From Ralstonia sp. ASV6 (GTDB lineage Bacteria; Pseudomonadota; Gammaproteobacteria; Burkholderiales; Burkholderiaceae), in contig NZ_JAELUI010000006.1 in the NCBI RefSeq assembly GCF_016429285.1, positions 1 to 64,000 of the forward strand: a stretch of DNA of 64,000 nt. The letters are read 5' to 3'. Positions 9,701 through 17,443 of the stretch are shown piece by piece. A model generated the notes under the pieces. It worked only from the letters and a program-made list of their open reading frames with translations, searched no databases and had not been told where the DNA came from. How positions within the stretch are numbered: the stretch's first letter is position 1; every line of letters begins with the position of its first letter. Both the position numbers and the translations under genes were made by a program.

Positions 9701-12700
9701 GCCAATGACCGTGCCGGTGTTGGCAAAGGTATCGCTGCCTGTCGTGACGGTATTGCCTTCGAGGCGCCCACTGTTGGTGACGGCGCCGCTCGCGTTGAGC
9801 GAAGTGCCGTCAGCGTTGATATGTCCGGTATTGTTGATATTGGCTGCGTTGGCGCTCAGGTTCCGCACCGCAAGCAATTCGCCTTGGTTGGTCAGCGTGC
9901 CGGTGGTAGTAAGTGACAGATCCCGGTTGCCTTGGATCACATTGCCGGCAGCGTTGTTGTAGTCGCCTTGCAATGAGATGGCGGCGTCTTGGCCGGCAAC
10001 GATCCGCCCGGTACCGCGAACTGTCTGCGCCGCAAGCGACAGGTTGCTGTCCGACGCGATTCGGCCGCCAGCGTTGGTGAACGCACCAACCATGTTCGCT
10101 TGCACGCTGCCACCTGAGCGCATGCTGTTGCCGATCTGCCCACGTGTGTTGTCGAGTGACGCGACGTTCAGAACGATATCGCCCGACGCGTTGATGGTGC
10201 CGTCAGTGTTGTCGAGTGTGGTCCCAGTTTGGTTCAGGGTCAGCCCGGTTGTACCGACCAGCTTACCGCCGGTGTTGTTGACGCTTTGGTCGACATTCAG
10301 GCCCAGGGATTGACCGGCCAGCACTTGCCCGCCCATCGTGTTGGCCAATGTGCGCGCCGTAACGGAAACGACACCGTTGCCGCCCAGCGTACCCATGCCT
10401 GATGCGTTACCGGCGTTGCTGTTCAGGATCTGCGCGCCGCCCTCAATGGTGGTGACGCCTTTACCGGCGTTGACCATGCGGCCAGCGGTGTTATCGATGG
10501 AAGCTGCAGTCACATCCAGTGTGGCCACTGCGCCGTTGGCTTCGATGCGCCCACCGGAATTGTCGATCGCTCCGGTCGCGTGGGCCTGAATAGCATTCTT
10601 TGCAGAGAGCGTGCCCCCGTGGTTGGTCAGCATGCCCCCCGATTGCACGTTCAAAATGCTGTCTGCCGACGCGATGCCGCCATTGTTGTCCACGGCCGCT
10701 GCCGCAATGTCAACGCGGCCATTGCCGGTGATTCGCCCGGCGGCGGTATTGGATAGTGTTTGCGTGGCCGAGACGGTAAGCGCTTCTGTGCCGAAGTTCT
10801 GGATCGTGCCGCCTGTGTTGGACAGCGCATTTGCTGAAACCGTAGCGCCGTGCGAGGCATCGATCAGCCCACCGTCGTTGGTGAGCGCAGCGCCAGCGCT
10901 CACTTGAACGCTATCCGCCGACAACTTCCCGCCGGTATTGTCCAGTGTGCCGTCGGCACCGATGGTTGCCTGTCCGATTGCACTGAGAAGGCCGTCACGG
11001 TTGGCAAGCGATGCTGCGTGCAGGTCTAGCGCGCCATTGGTCTGCAGTTTGCCACTGGTGTTGGAGAACGCGCCCGCCCGCACTGTAAACGTGCCGTTGC
11101 CGGCGTGGACCAGCGTACCTCCGTCGTTCGTCAACGCAACGGCGCGGATGCGGGCGTTGGTGCCGGCGGCTTGTAGCCGCCCCGCCGAATTGTCGAATGT
11201 GCCACTTACATTGACGGTGGCTTCGCCATTTGCAGACACAAGGCCGTTGCGATTGGTGATTGCCGCCGCGCGCAGGTCGAGCGCGCCGCCGCTTCGCAAT
11301 GTGCCATCTGTGTTGTCCAGTGTCTGGCTTGCATTCACTGTCGTTGGCCCGCTGGCCGACACCGTACCCGTTTGGTTACCCAGTGTCGACGCTTGCACGC
11401 TGAGCGATCCATTGATCTGCAAGTGACCGCCCACGTTGGACAATGCGCCGGTATTGACGCTCAACGTGCCGTTGCCGACATGGGCCAGCGTGCCGCCATC
11501 GTTGATCAACGATGCCGCGCTGATGCTCGCGTCTGCGCCAGCGCTTTCCAAACGACCCGACGAGTTGTTCAGTGCGCCGACCACATTGATGGCGCTTTGG
11601 TCGGCGGCGGACACCAAGCCGCGCTGATTGGAGATTGACCCCGCGCGCAGGTCAAACCCCGCGTTGGTCTGCAGCGTGCCACTGTCGTTTTGCAGCGCCT
11701 GGTCTATGCGAGCGGTGGCGGAACCCACAGCCGAAACAACACCAGCCTGATTGGTGAGAGACACCGCATGCAAGTCGAGCGCGCCATTGGTTTGCAGCTT
11801 GCCGCTTGCGTTGGATAGGGCGCCTGTCTGTACGCTCAACATGCCATTGCCAACGTGAGCCACTGCGCCACCGTCATTCACGAGTGAGCCGGCGTTGATG
11901 GTGGCGTCTGTGCCGCCGCTTTCCATGCGGCCCGACGTATTGTCCAGCATGCCCATCACGTTGGCGGCACTTTGCCCCGCTGCGGAGACTAGGCCATGCT
12001 GGTTGGCGAGCGATGCCGCGTGCAGGTCAAGAGAAGCATTGGTCCGGATGGTGCCGCTTCCATTGTCCAATGCTTGGTCGGCGCGTATCGTCGCTTGCCC
12101 GACCGCGGAGATGATGCCGCCGTGGTTCGTGGCGGATGTGGCATGCAGATCGAGGGCACTGTTGGTCTGCAGCTTGCCATCGGTGTTTGACAATGCGCTC
12201 GTCTGCAGGGTCAAGGTGCCGTTGCCAGCGTGTGCCACTGCGCCACCATCGTTGATCAGGGATCCGGAGTTGATCGTGGCATGTGTGCCGGCACTCTCCA
12301 TGCGGCCGACTGCGTTGTCCAGTGCACCCTTTACATTGACATCGATTTGCCCCGTCGCGGAAACGTTGCCGTTTCGGTTGGTCAGTGAGCCTGCTTGCAG
12401 ATCGAGGTCGCTGTCGGTATGCAACGTGCCACCGGTATTGTCCAGTGACGAGTCAGCGCGCACCGTAGCCGCTCCAACCGAGGAGATGATCCCGCCTTGA
12501 TTGCCAAGCGTGGTCGCGTGCAGGTCCAGTGCGCCGTTGGTCTGCAGCTTGCCGTTTCTGTTTGACAACGCACCGGTCTTTAAGCTGAGCGTGCCGTTGC
12601 CGGAATGTCCCAGGGTGCCCTCGTCATTGGTCGTCGATGCGGCGCTCACGGAGGTATTGAGCGCTGCGGTTTCCAGCTTGCCACCGGTATTGTCGAACAT

Positions 12701-14251
12701 ACCCGTCACGCTTACGTTGGTGGTACTGCTACCGCTTTGCGACAGCGTACCGCCACGGTTAGATAGCGCGCCGCCGGTCACCGTCAGCAAGGTGGTGGTG
12801 ACGGTGCCCGCGTCGTTGCGCACGGAGCCGGTGGCGTTGAAGGTGGCCGCTGAGCCCGCCTGGAGGTTGCCGTGGCTGTGATCGATGTCACCTTGTGTGG
12901 CCGTTGCGGTGACGTTCCCGCTCGTGTTGGTTTGCGCACCGGCCAGACTTACATTGGCGCCGGATACATTGATGTCGCCGGTGGCAAGGTTGCGGCCGTT
13001 CAGACTGGCGGAACCGGTGGCTGTTGTACTGAGTGTCTTGCCCGCATTGGCTGCGGTACCGCTCGCATCTACGCCAGCAGCCAGCGTGCCCGAAGACTGC
13101 ACCTGCTGCCCCGTCACCGAGACATTGCCAAGCGCAGCCAGCGTGCCGGTATTGGTGGCCGAGCCTACCGCACGCATGTCAACGTTCTGCTGGCCATACA
13201 GCGTGCCCGTGTTCGTCACATCTTGCGCACTGCTCACACGTAGCGCACCGGCCGCGTTGGTCGTACCGGCCAGCGTGACACGGCCGGCACTGTCGATGTT
13301 CAGGTCACCCGATTGCGCGGCGATAGTGCCGGCGCTGTTGACGCCCACGCCGGCTTCCGTACCGATCAGCCGGATCTTGCCTGCATACAGCCCACCCAGG
13401 TTACCCACGTCGATGGCGACGGTAGGGCGGTTGGCATCGCTGGTGATGACCTGGACGCCCAAGTCCGCATAGTTGACGGTGTTGCTGCCTGCGATGACGG
13501 TGACGTTGTTTGCCCACAGTTTGCCGTTGACCTGTACTGAGCGTGCAATCAGGTCTACCTGATCGAGGTTGGTTGCATTCAGGCCGTTGCCTTGCACCTG
13601 GATCGAACCGCCAGTTACACGGAAGCCGTCCAGGCTGCCACCCACACCCAGCATCGGGGTGCCCGTGGTCAGTGTAAAGCGGTCGCTGTTGATGACGCCG
13701 CAGCCGTCGCATACCAGACCATTTGGGTTTGCAATCACGACCTGTGCACGCTGTCCGGCCACCTCAAGGTATCCGCGCAGGCTTGAGGCTTGGTTGCCGG
13801 TGACCTCGTTCAGGATGACGCGCGCCTGGGCACCGGTCAGGTTCGGATTACCTGCGATATAGCCTGCAAGCTGTGTTTGTGTGAGTGTCTGTGCGTTGTT
13901 GAGAATCGCGCCGCCGGGGCCGGTGTTGAACTGCTGATACTGGTTGCGAGATACGCCCGCAGCAGAGGGTGCCGTGATTTGCACGACTGGCGTACCGTTG
14001 GCCGCCTGGTCAACCGTTGGCCGATGCGCCCCGGCATTCGGGTCGGCTACGATTTGTGCGTATGGCGTCAGATGGAACGCGCCAAGTACAGCCGCCACAC
14101 TAACGGCACCAGGGCGCAGTCGGAACGTACCGGTGACGCCGCGCTCTCCGCTGCGGTTGTTGCCCCGCTGCGTGGACGACACGGTTTCCGCCACGGCCAT
14201 CAACGTACCGCGCACACGATTGAAAACGATGCGATGAAGATGCTTGTTCAT
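3740..14251 (-). CDS. cdiA: CdiA/FhaB-type two-partner-secreted contact-dependent toxin, 3503 aa
   Basis: A giant TpsA exoprotein. Residues 1-60 hold the extended signal peptide region typical of these proteins (MNKHLHRIVFNRVRGTLMAVAE). The TPS/haemagglutination domain follows with its NPNL and NPNG-L motifs (AGNPNLTG, IANPNGLVCDGCG). A beta-helix shaft of about 20-residue FHA repeats includes 375-bp tandem units (about residues 560-1110). A conserved mid-region follows (around residue 1960, YLIETDPRFTN, SSDYML), then more FHA repeats and an Ala-rich pretoxin domain ending in an AENNQ motif near residue 3299, a variant of VENN. The last ~200 residues form the variable tip (RNSLELFNNSIPGD, GVYHWSGSTGD, final VKRDLGFKGR). 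I could not assign its activity. It lies 11 bases after cdiB and directly abuts the immunity gene, so cdiBAI is probably one transcript. No internal stop is present; the gene appears intact. Confidence 0.93.
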   Translation of the reverse strand: MNKHLHRIVFNRVRGTLMAVAETVSSTQRGNNRSGERGVTGTFRLRPGAVSVAAVLGAFHLTPYAQIVADPNAGAHRPTVDQAANGTPVVQITAPSAAGVSRNQYQQFNTGPGGAILNNAQTLTQTQLAGYIAGNPNLTGAQARVILNEVTGNQASSLRGYLEVAGQRAQVVIANPNGLVCDGCGVINSDRFTLTTGTPMLGVGGSLDGFRVTGGSIQVQGNGLNATNLDQVDLIARSVQVNGKLWANNVTVIAGSNTVNYADLGVQVITSDANRPTVAIDVGNLGGLYAGKIRLIGTEAGVGVNSAGTIAAQSGDLNIDSAGRVTLAGTTNAAGALRVSSAQDVTNTGTLYGQQNVDMRAVGSATNTGTLAALGNVSVTGQQVQSSGTLAAGVDASGTAANAGKTLSTTATGSASLNGRNLATGDINVSGANVSLAGAQTNTSGNVTATATQGDIDHSHGNLQAGSAATFNATGSVRNDAGTVTTTLLTVTGGALSNRGGTLSQSGSSTTNVSVTGMFDNTGGKLETAALNTSVSAASTTNDEGTLGHSGNGTLSLKTGALSNRNGKLQTNGALDLHATTLGNQGGIISSVGAATVRADSSLDNTGGTLHTDSDLDLQAGSLTNRNGNVSATGQIDVNVKGALDNAVGRMESAGTHATINSGSLINDGGAVAHAGNGTLTLQTSALSNTDGKLQTNSALDLHATSATNHGGIISAVGQATIRADQALDNGSGTIRTNASLDLHAASLANQHGLVSAAGQSAANVMGMLDNTSGRMESGGTDATINAGSLVNDGGAVAHVGNGMLSVQTGALSNASGKLQTNGALDLHAVSLTNQAGVVSAVGSATARIDQALQNDSGTLQTNAGFDLRAGSISNQRGLVSAADQSAINVVGALNNSSGRLESAGADASISAASLINDGGTLAHVGNGTLSVNTGALSNVGGHLQINGSLSVQASTLGNQTGTVSASGPTTVNASQTLDNTDGTLRSGGALDLRAAAITNRNGLVSANGEATVNVSGTFDNSAGRLQAAGTNARIRAVALTNDGGTLVHAGNGTFTVRAGAFSNTSGKLQTNGALDLHAASLANRDGLLSAIGQATIGADGTLDNTGGKLSADSVQVSAGAALTNDGGLIDASHGATVSANALSNTGGTIQNFGTEALTVSATQTLSNTAAGRITGNGRVDIAAAAVDNNGGIASADSILNVQSGGMLTNHGGTLSAKNAIQAHATGAIDNSGGRIEANGAVATLDVTAASIDNTAGRMVNAGKGVTTIEGGAQILNSNAGNASGMGTLGGNGVVSVTARTLANTMGGQVLAGQSLGLNVDQSVNNTGGKLVGTTGLTLNQTGTTLDNTDGTINASGDIVLNVASLDNTRGQIGNSMRSGGSVQANMVGAFTNAGGRIASDSNLSLAAQTVRGTGRIVAGQDAAISLQGDYNNAAGNVIQGNRDLSLTTTGTLTNQGELLAVRNLSANAANINNTGHINADGTSLNASGAVTNSGRLEGNTVTTGSDTFANTGTVIGGSVTLSARQISNSGAAAIVAAADTLNLYARQGVFNTNGATLYSLGNMTIAADGARDASGRLLNKTQSIVNEGSTIEADQNLEVAALDVQNRRADVQFTTDPVSSTEVVKKKREQYWFCANGYGYAMARGCGAAYQTTSLTVSDSGPTTITTNIPGSFVPDSGWQTQDTVYAAVRSVDPVAKKLTFADGTSIYYESISQAPGSGGGTRYTITYYDGGYNPNVNINPLDERPLYRPWGDHAHVEYERHTTTTVTQDRLLSATPEARMLAGNNMLFADGMRLSNTYSTVAAGNVMQFGTATQTGGVGDGSTIGTTTISNVGRTFARTTTVSEWSLYRHDDDYNETSQLAQPTQVSTQINGELRGTVSAGTRLTGNIGSLTNTNVSATDSSVAGAGSTLGVNAGTSGPTSGTGASVGMVGGTGGTVGMSGGTGNAVGMNGGSAGNVNAGGVHFTVGTPANPLPNFTLPTNGLFHINPVPGPGYLIETDPRFTNRGIFISSDYMLGRLGIDPALTQKRLGDGFYEQKLVNDQITQLTGRRYLQGYASAEDEYRALMESGASVAKSFSLVPGMALTDTQMAALTQDIVWMVEQTVTLPNGATTKVLAPVVYLAQTRADDLKPSGALITADAIDLHTAGDLNNSGRIAGDTRVNLTADNVVNRGGTINSKGATVISATMDVVNASGTISGDAVGVAAGRDIRNVTLVDVDGARAQAGASTSTNSLIGQTGTIVSRGDLAMSAGRDVVVSGATLSAKGDASIAAGRDVTIDTAKASTTTGYYYDAQTHSNAQDTTHLTSSVATGGNLSIGSGRDTTLTAAQVKAGGDITAVSQGNLTVRNATDTSSMDYTNTRESNHVHTANRLDEATVGSNVSAGGNVTLAAVNAKAGGSARTDGGGNVSIVGSSITAGTARQDSAEKSSPTASTAPGRMIIQPVDPSSTRTKTAPAGGVTIVADHDVTIAEAREQHNAAKFDFDASKGLLSSKSTRSESTLNANLGVSSTVSGETVRVQAGNDLTVRGSNVVGTGDVKLAASHDVKITTSQNTTQSTSSSEQKESGFLGSNGMSVSVGTRSQSSDQQSSQVTNNGSMVGSLNGNLTIAAGNDAHVTGSVIHAGNDLAMAGKTVTIDSAYDTTADAERQRFRQAGVTVGITSPVISAIQTGRQMAEAAKHVDGDPRLMALAAATTGLAAKNAYDAVGGDPVKAATSVGINISLGASKSDSQSQMRSSTAMGSTVSAGGNVTIAASGAGKDSNINVVGSTISSGKNTLLAADGDVNLRAAQSTSSQHSTNSGASAGVGVSISVGSQSGIAFTANASGSRGNADGDSTTWTNSHVTAGDTLMIRSGGDTNVRGAVVYGQQVVASIGGNLNVESLQDTNHYDSKQQSAGVGVSVCVPPLCVGKSSVSGSISQNKLNSDYAAVGEQSGIRAGDGGFQIDVKGNTDLKGGVIASSDKAVLDGLNNLTTATLTHSNIQNEAHYSGSQIGISGGYSFGGGGDTDKSGIGKDQRGKADNVNPVPGTELPSSRSGFTAAPPIVLSASGDASSTTSSAISGGTITITDSAKQQQLTGKTAAETVAGINRDASNTGGALAPIFDKDKVQAGFEIAGQFVNQAGTFVGQRMQEVDAAKAAAQNPALSPEQRAQAQQQADKLAADWGPAGTYRQVLTALTVAAGGNVTGGMGQFAQNAAVAYLQQLSTNQVKQIADGLDSESARAALHAIVGCAGAAASSQNCGAGALGAVSSSLLGTLLGPTKDMSASDRQARENIVTSLVAGIAAIAGTNATTATNAGQIEAENNQVAMQAGPAPHPIPPTPGEPRKPFELPGFKGESAKKGDGIFGNPITEVDPTANLHTNPINTEQSSGLIITQFDVVKKALRDYILMMAGGNDNNRMPIPEKVTANNGLQVESNPKHTPGMPGSNVRAGTEPRNSLELFNNSIPGDRNKRYAIDSDGNINRFSTDGNGVYHWSGSTGDTRNPLELSPIPKEVKRDLGFKGR
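4866..5488 (-). repeat. 623-bp near-identical repeat, copy 2 (inside cdiA)
   Basis: This is the counterpart of 1571-2193, in the same orientation, lying at about residues 2921-3129 of the main CdiA. Recombination between the direct copies would delete 3.3 kb, including the active toxin tip and its immunity gene, and fuse the orphan pretoxin to the intact CdiA shaft. Confidence 0.95.
8385..8475 (-). repeat. 30-bp Gly-rich microrepeats in CdiA
   Basis: Three consecutive ten-residue units of the form VGM-x-GG-T/S-x-G-x (VGMVGGTGGT, VGMSGGTGNA, VGMNGGSAGN) near residue 1925. They sit in a Gly/Ser/Thr-rich linker just before the conserved mid-region, unlike the FHA shaft on either side. Probably a flexible hinge. 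Confidence 0.8.
10930..12570 (-). repeat. 375-bp tandem repeats in the CdiA shaft, four to five units
   Basis: Units beginning with the pattern A-L/F-SN-x-x-GKLQTNGALDLHA recur near 12553, 12178, 11803, 11428 and 11053, a period of 375 bases (125 residues). Each unit contains six FHA-type half-turns of 20-22 residues with the recurring motifs LDN-x-x-G, LTN-x-x-G and LINDGG. The copies are diverged by point changes. They lengthen the beta-helical rod and are likely sites of unit gain or loss. Confidence 0.85.
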
Positions 14252-14262
14252 GGGAAACCGCG

Positions 14263-16116
14263 TCAGTATTGATAGGTGAGCGAGAAGCCGGCGGCCTGCG
14301 CACGCGTGGTAAAACCCTCGGGCTTGTGCAATGCCCAGCCGAGGAATACGTCGTAGAAGAGGCCCTTGAAGGGGCTGCCACGCAGACCAACGGCGGTGCC
14401 CACCAGCGTTTTGCCGGCAAGGGTTGTGGCGCTGGGTCCGGAGACCGTACCAGCGTCGAGGCCCACGTACACGCTGTGGCCGGAGTTGCCGATCGGGGCT
14501 TCGAGTTCGTTACGCCAGTAAGCGCCGCGCTCGGCAGCAAGGGTGAGTTCACCGTCGAAGCCGCGCACCGTCCAGCGGTTGCCAATGGAGAGGAAATCCG
14601 CAGCGAATAGCGCTCCCTTTGAGAATTGCCCGCGCACTGTGGCCGTGTAGCGCAACGGCAGACCATCTTTGGCAATCGAAGTGGGCACTGGCAGCGTAAA
14701 AGGCACTGTCAGCACCGCATCGAGCGTCGTAATGCGATAGAGAAACTTGTCGCGCTCGGCCGGAGCGGTCGGGTCGAAGCGGTTCAGCTCGGACTGCCCG
14801 CCCATCCATGGCACGCCGAATCGCCACGCGGCGTTGAGGTCGAGCTGGGCGGCGCCGAAGTAGTGCTTATGCAGCCAACCGATCTCACCGAAGGTGGTGG
14901 CGCGTTGCTGCACGCCGATCGACGTGTCGTCGATGTAGGCATGGTTCCAGCGGCGCACCAGGCGGAACTGCAACGAGTTCTTCTGCACACGATCTCGCTG
15001 GAACAGGTATTGCGCGCGCACTTCCAGATTCTTGGAGTTGCCCGACGATACGAAGGATTGGTTGACGCCGGCAATCTGCTGGAAATAGTCGTACGCGCCG
15101 GCAGCAACCGAAAGCGTCCAGTACCCCAAGGGGATCGAGTAATAGGCATTGGCCCCCTTGGTGCCGCGATCGCGTTCGTTGACGTTCAAGTCATGCACTA
15201 CGCCGACGTTGAGCAAGTCGTTCAAGCCGAGCGGGTTGTCGAGCGCAGCACTCAGGTTGCCCTGCAGCTTGCCTGAGCTCTTCGAGCCACTGTCGTCCAC
15301 TGACGCGATCACCTTCCACAGTCGCGTGCGGGTGACGGTGATGACCACATCGGATTCGCCGGGCAAGTCGCCCGGAACGATCTGCATATCGACATCCTGC
15401 GAGGTCACTCGCTTCATTTGCTCCAGACCTTGCTCGAGGTCGCGCAGGTTGAGCAACTGACCCGCACCCGTGGGGAAAGCACTGCGCCACGTACCCCACA
15501 TGGACTCGTCGGCAAATCGGATGCGGCGGATGACGCCAGGAAAGAGGGCTATCTTGAGCATGCCGCTCGACAGATCCTGCTCTGGTACTGCAACGCGAGT
15601 CGTTGTATAGCCACGCTCGAGCAGCAGACCGGACGCGCGGTGCACAATCAGGTTTAGCCCCTTGGGCCCGATGCAGCGGCCGGCGTACTGGTCCAGCATG
15701 TCTTGCAGGAAGCGAAAGCCGTCCTGCGGCAACTGACTTGCGCCGAGGGCACGCATGGCCTCCGGCAACGCCTGCGGCACGGACACAGATACGCGGTCGA
15801 TCTTGAAGCAAGGTGCTTCCGCCGGCAGTGCTGTGGTCTTCAGGTCAGTATTTGCACCGGGTTCGAGTGACACGTTGGGTGCGGCCTGCAGGCGGGCACG
15901 TTCGTTGGCATCTTCAATGGCGCGCTCTCGCTGGAGCTGTGTGTCCAGCGGCGTTGTCCGTGCCGGTTCAACTGCCACCTGTGCGATCACGGCCATTGGC
16001 CATGCAGCCAATAGGCCAATCGTCACGTAAGCAGCATGATGGCGACGCGACCCCGTAGCAATGCGCGCAGGCCATCCAAGGCTGACGCCTTTTCCCCTGA
16101 TTCCCCAAACTTGCAT
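14263..16116 (-). CDS. cdiB: CdiB/ShlB-type two-partner secretion transporter
   Basis: Outer-membrane TpsB transporter that exports CdiA. The start chosen is the ATG at 16116 (MQVWGIRGKGVSLGW), followed by a basic segment and hydrophobic signal peptide (IGLLAAWPMAVIAQ). The frame extends upstream to a GTG at 16227, but that start has no ribosome site and adds a Cys/His-rich unsignal-like leader. From 16116 the protein is 617 residues. A POTRA domain is visible (CFKIDRVSVSV, ERGYTTTRV), then the 16-strand barrel with the conserved loop motif WTVRGFDGE and a C-terminal aromatic ending (SLTYQY), as in ShlB/FhaC proteins. It is 11 bases upstream of cdiA. Confidence 0.9.
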   Translation of the reverse strand: MQVWGIRGKGVSLGWPARIATGSRRHHAAYVTIGLLAAWPMAVIAQVAVEPARTTPLDTQLQRERAIEDANERARLQAAPNVSLEPGANTDLKTTALPAEAPCFKIDRVSVSVPQALPEAMRALGASQLPQDGFRFLQDMLDQYAGRCIGPKGLNLIVHRASGLLLERGYTTTRVAVPEQDLSSGMLKIALFPGVIRRIRFADESMWGTWRSAFPTGAGQLLNLRDLEQGLEQMKRVTSQDVDMQIVPGDLPGESDVVITVTRTRLWKVIASVDDSGSKSSGKLQGNLSAALDNPLGLNDLLNVGVVHDLNVNERDRGTKGANAYYSIPLGYWTLSVAAGAYDYFQQIAGVNQSFVSSGNSKNLEVRAQYLFQRDRVQKNSLQFRLVRRWNHAYIDDTSIGVQQRATTFGEIGWLHKHYFGAAQLDLNAAWRFGVPWMGGQSELNRFDPTAPAERDKFLYRITTLDAVLTVPFTLPVPTSIAKDGLPLRYTATVRGQFSKGALFAADFLSIGNRWTVRGFDGELTLAAERGAYWRNELEAPIGNSGHSVYVGLDAGTVSGPSATTLAGKTLVGTAVGLRGSPFKGLFYDVFLGWALHKPEGFTTRAQAAGFSLTYQY

Positions 16117-16510
16117 GTTCTTTTTGTCCGGCCGAGCGCTACCGACCAAGCGATGGCAGCATCGTTCGGGCGCGTGCGTTGTAAACGGAGTTGTAATGGC
16201 TGAGATGTGGCTTGCCCCTACCTTCACAATGTGAAGAAGAGGGCGGCGCGGATTATAGGCATGGCCTTGATGGCGTCGCGCTTGAAATACGCGGATACAA
16301 CAGTCAGCGTTATGAATATCAGAATTAAGAGCCGCTAATTTTCCCGCAATCCCTTGTCAATACTGGCTTTGAGAACATATTGACGACATTGCAAACAAGT
16401 CCCCACTCTAGAGGGGGGCGTCCGTTTTGCCCCAATGCCACAATCGCCAAAATTCAAAACCCATGCTCCGTCAACATGTGAGGTATGGCGGATCCGGACG
16501 GGGGAACTTC
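16117..16510. promoter_or_regulatory. Divergent intergenic region upstream of cdiBAI
   Basis: Nearly 400 bases between cdiB and the plus-strand membrane-protein gene, with an AT-richer core at 16290-16400 that probably carries the promoters. It contains a perfect 15-base palindrome CTTCACAATGTGAAG at 16222-16236 (7-base arms) and an imperfect GC hairpin near 16400-16420 (CCCC-A-CTCTAGAGGGG). No protein-coding sequence is evident. Confidence 0.55.
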
Positions 16511-17436
16511 ATGCAGGGAAGTTGGATTGCAATCTCCGCAGCGCGGGCGCGGGCGCATCGGTTGTATGGCGTGCGGGGTTGGTTGGTGACGTTGTTGTGG
16601 CTGAATACGCTGCCCGCGCTGGCGATCGTGCTGACGATGAGCATGATCCTGATGCTCGGCGAGGCGGGTGGTGGTTCCTTCCGGCTCGTGCCGGCACTCG
16701 TGGGGCTGGTCTTTCCGCTGGGGTTGGTGGTCGTAGCGTTCTTGCGCGTGCGCTGGTTTCCGCTGGTCTGGCTCGGGTATTGCCTGCTGCAATTGCTGGC
16801 CACGCTGGCCATGCGCGGCGGGATCAAGGCATGGGCAGCGCAGGCATCGGGTGCGGCAGCGGCAGGGTTGCCGATGATCCTGTTGCTGGCAGCGGAGGTG
16901 CTGGTGCCGATCGGCACGCTGGCGTATCTCGTCCGTTCACGCCGTGTGCGCGTGACCTACCGGCATGAGGTGCGTGCGAGCGATCCCGCTGCGGCCCCGG
17001 CGGTATTCGACAAGCCCAACCCGAGCGAAACCCCCAGCGATGCCACTGACCATGCGCGAGAGCGTGCGGCGTTGCGTCGCGTGACGCAAGAACTGAGCTC
17101 CGGCGTGCTGGATACGCAAACCTGGATGCAGGTGATGCGCCATCACGCCGATGCCACCGATAGCCTGCGCACCACCGCCTACGTGCGTGCGCGCATGGCG
17201 GTGCTGTGTCCGCCGGCACATGAGCATCCGCCGCTGCTGCGCACGCTTGCGTCGGGCGTGGGGGCGCTGCTGATCAGCCTCGTCGCGGCGGGTTTGTTGA
17301 TGGCGGGGGTGATTGCGATGGCGCTGCGCGTGCCCGGCGACGCCACCGAGCTTCTCGAAGCCCTGGTCACCATGGCACTGACGCTGAGTTGGCTGGCCTG
17401 TTTGCCGGCGCCCGCTTCCTGCAGCGCATGGCCTGA
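16511..17436 (+). pseudogene. Multi-pass membrane protein of unknown function, probable frameshift near the 3' end
   Basis: The ATG at 16511 follows a GGGGAA ribosome site. The first ~140 residues contain about four hydrophobic segments (LVTLLWLNTLPALAIVLTM, LVGLVFPLGLVVVAFLRV and others), then a cytosolic Arg/Ala-rich stretch and two further hydrophobic segments. In the frame as given, translation would run past 17444 antisense through the outer-membrane efflux gene to 17926. Near 17395-17400 the alternative frame reads GLFAGARFLQRMA and stops at 17434-17436, seven bases short of the convergent stop. That is the natural end, so a one-base loss in GGCTGGCC is likely, either real or a sequencing error. 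I do not recognise the family. Confidence 0.6.
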
Positions 17437-17443
17437 TCCAGCA

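Noticed and set aside
8357-9916. 519-codon plus-strand frame inside cdiA
   Set aside because: Antisense to continuous CdiA repeat coding; His/Arg-rich and without recognisable domains.
10930-12570. Possible CRISPR array
   Set aside because: The repeats are 375-bp coding units within one open frame, not short repeats with unique spacers.
16117-16227. GTG at 16227 as the cdiB start
   Set aside because: No ribosome site, and the first 37 residues do not look like a signal peptide; the ATG at 16116 is followed by one.
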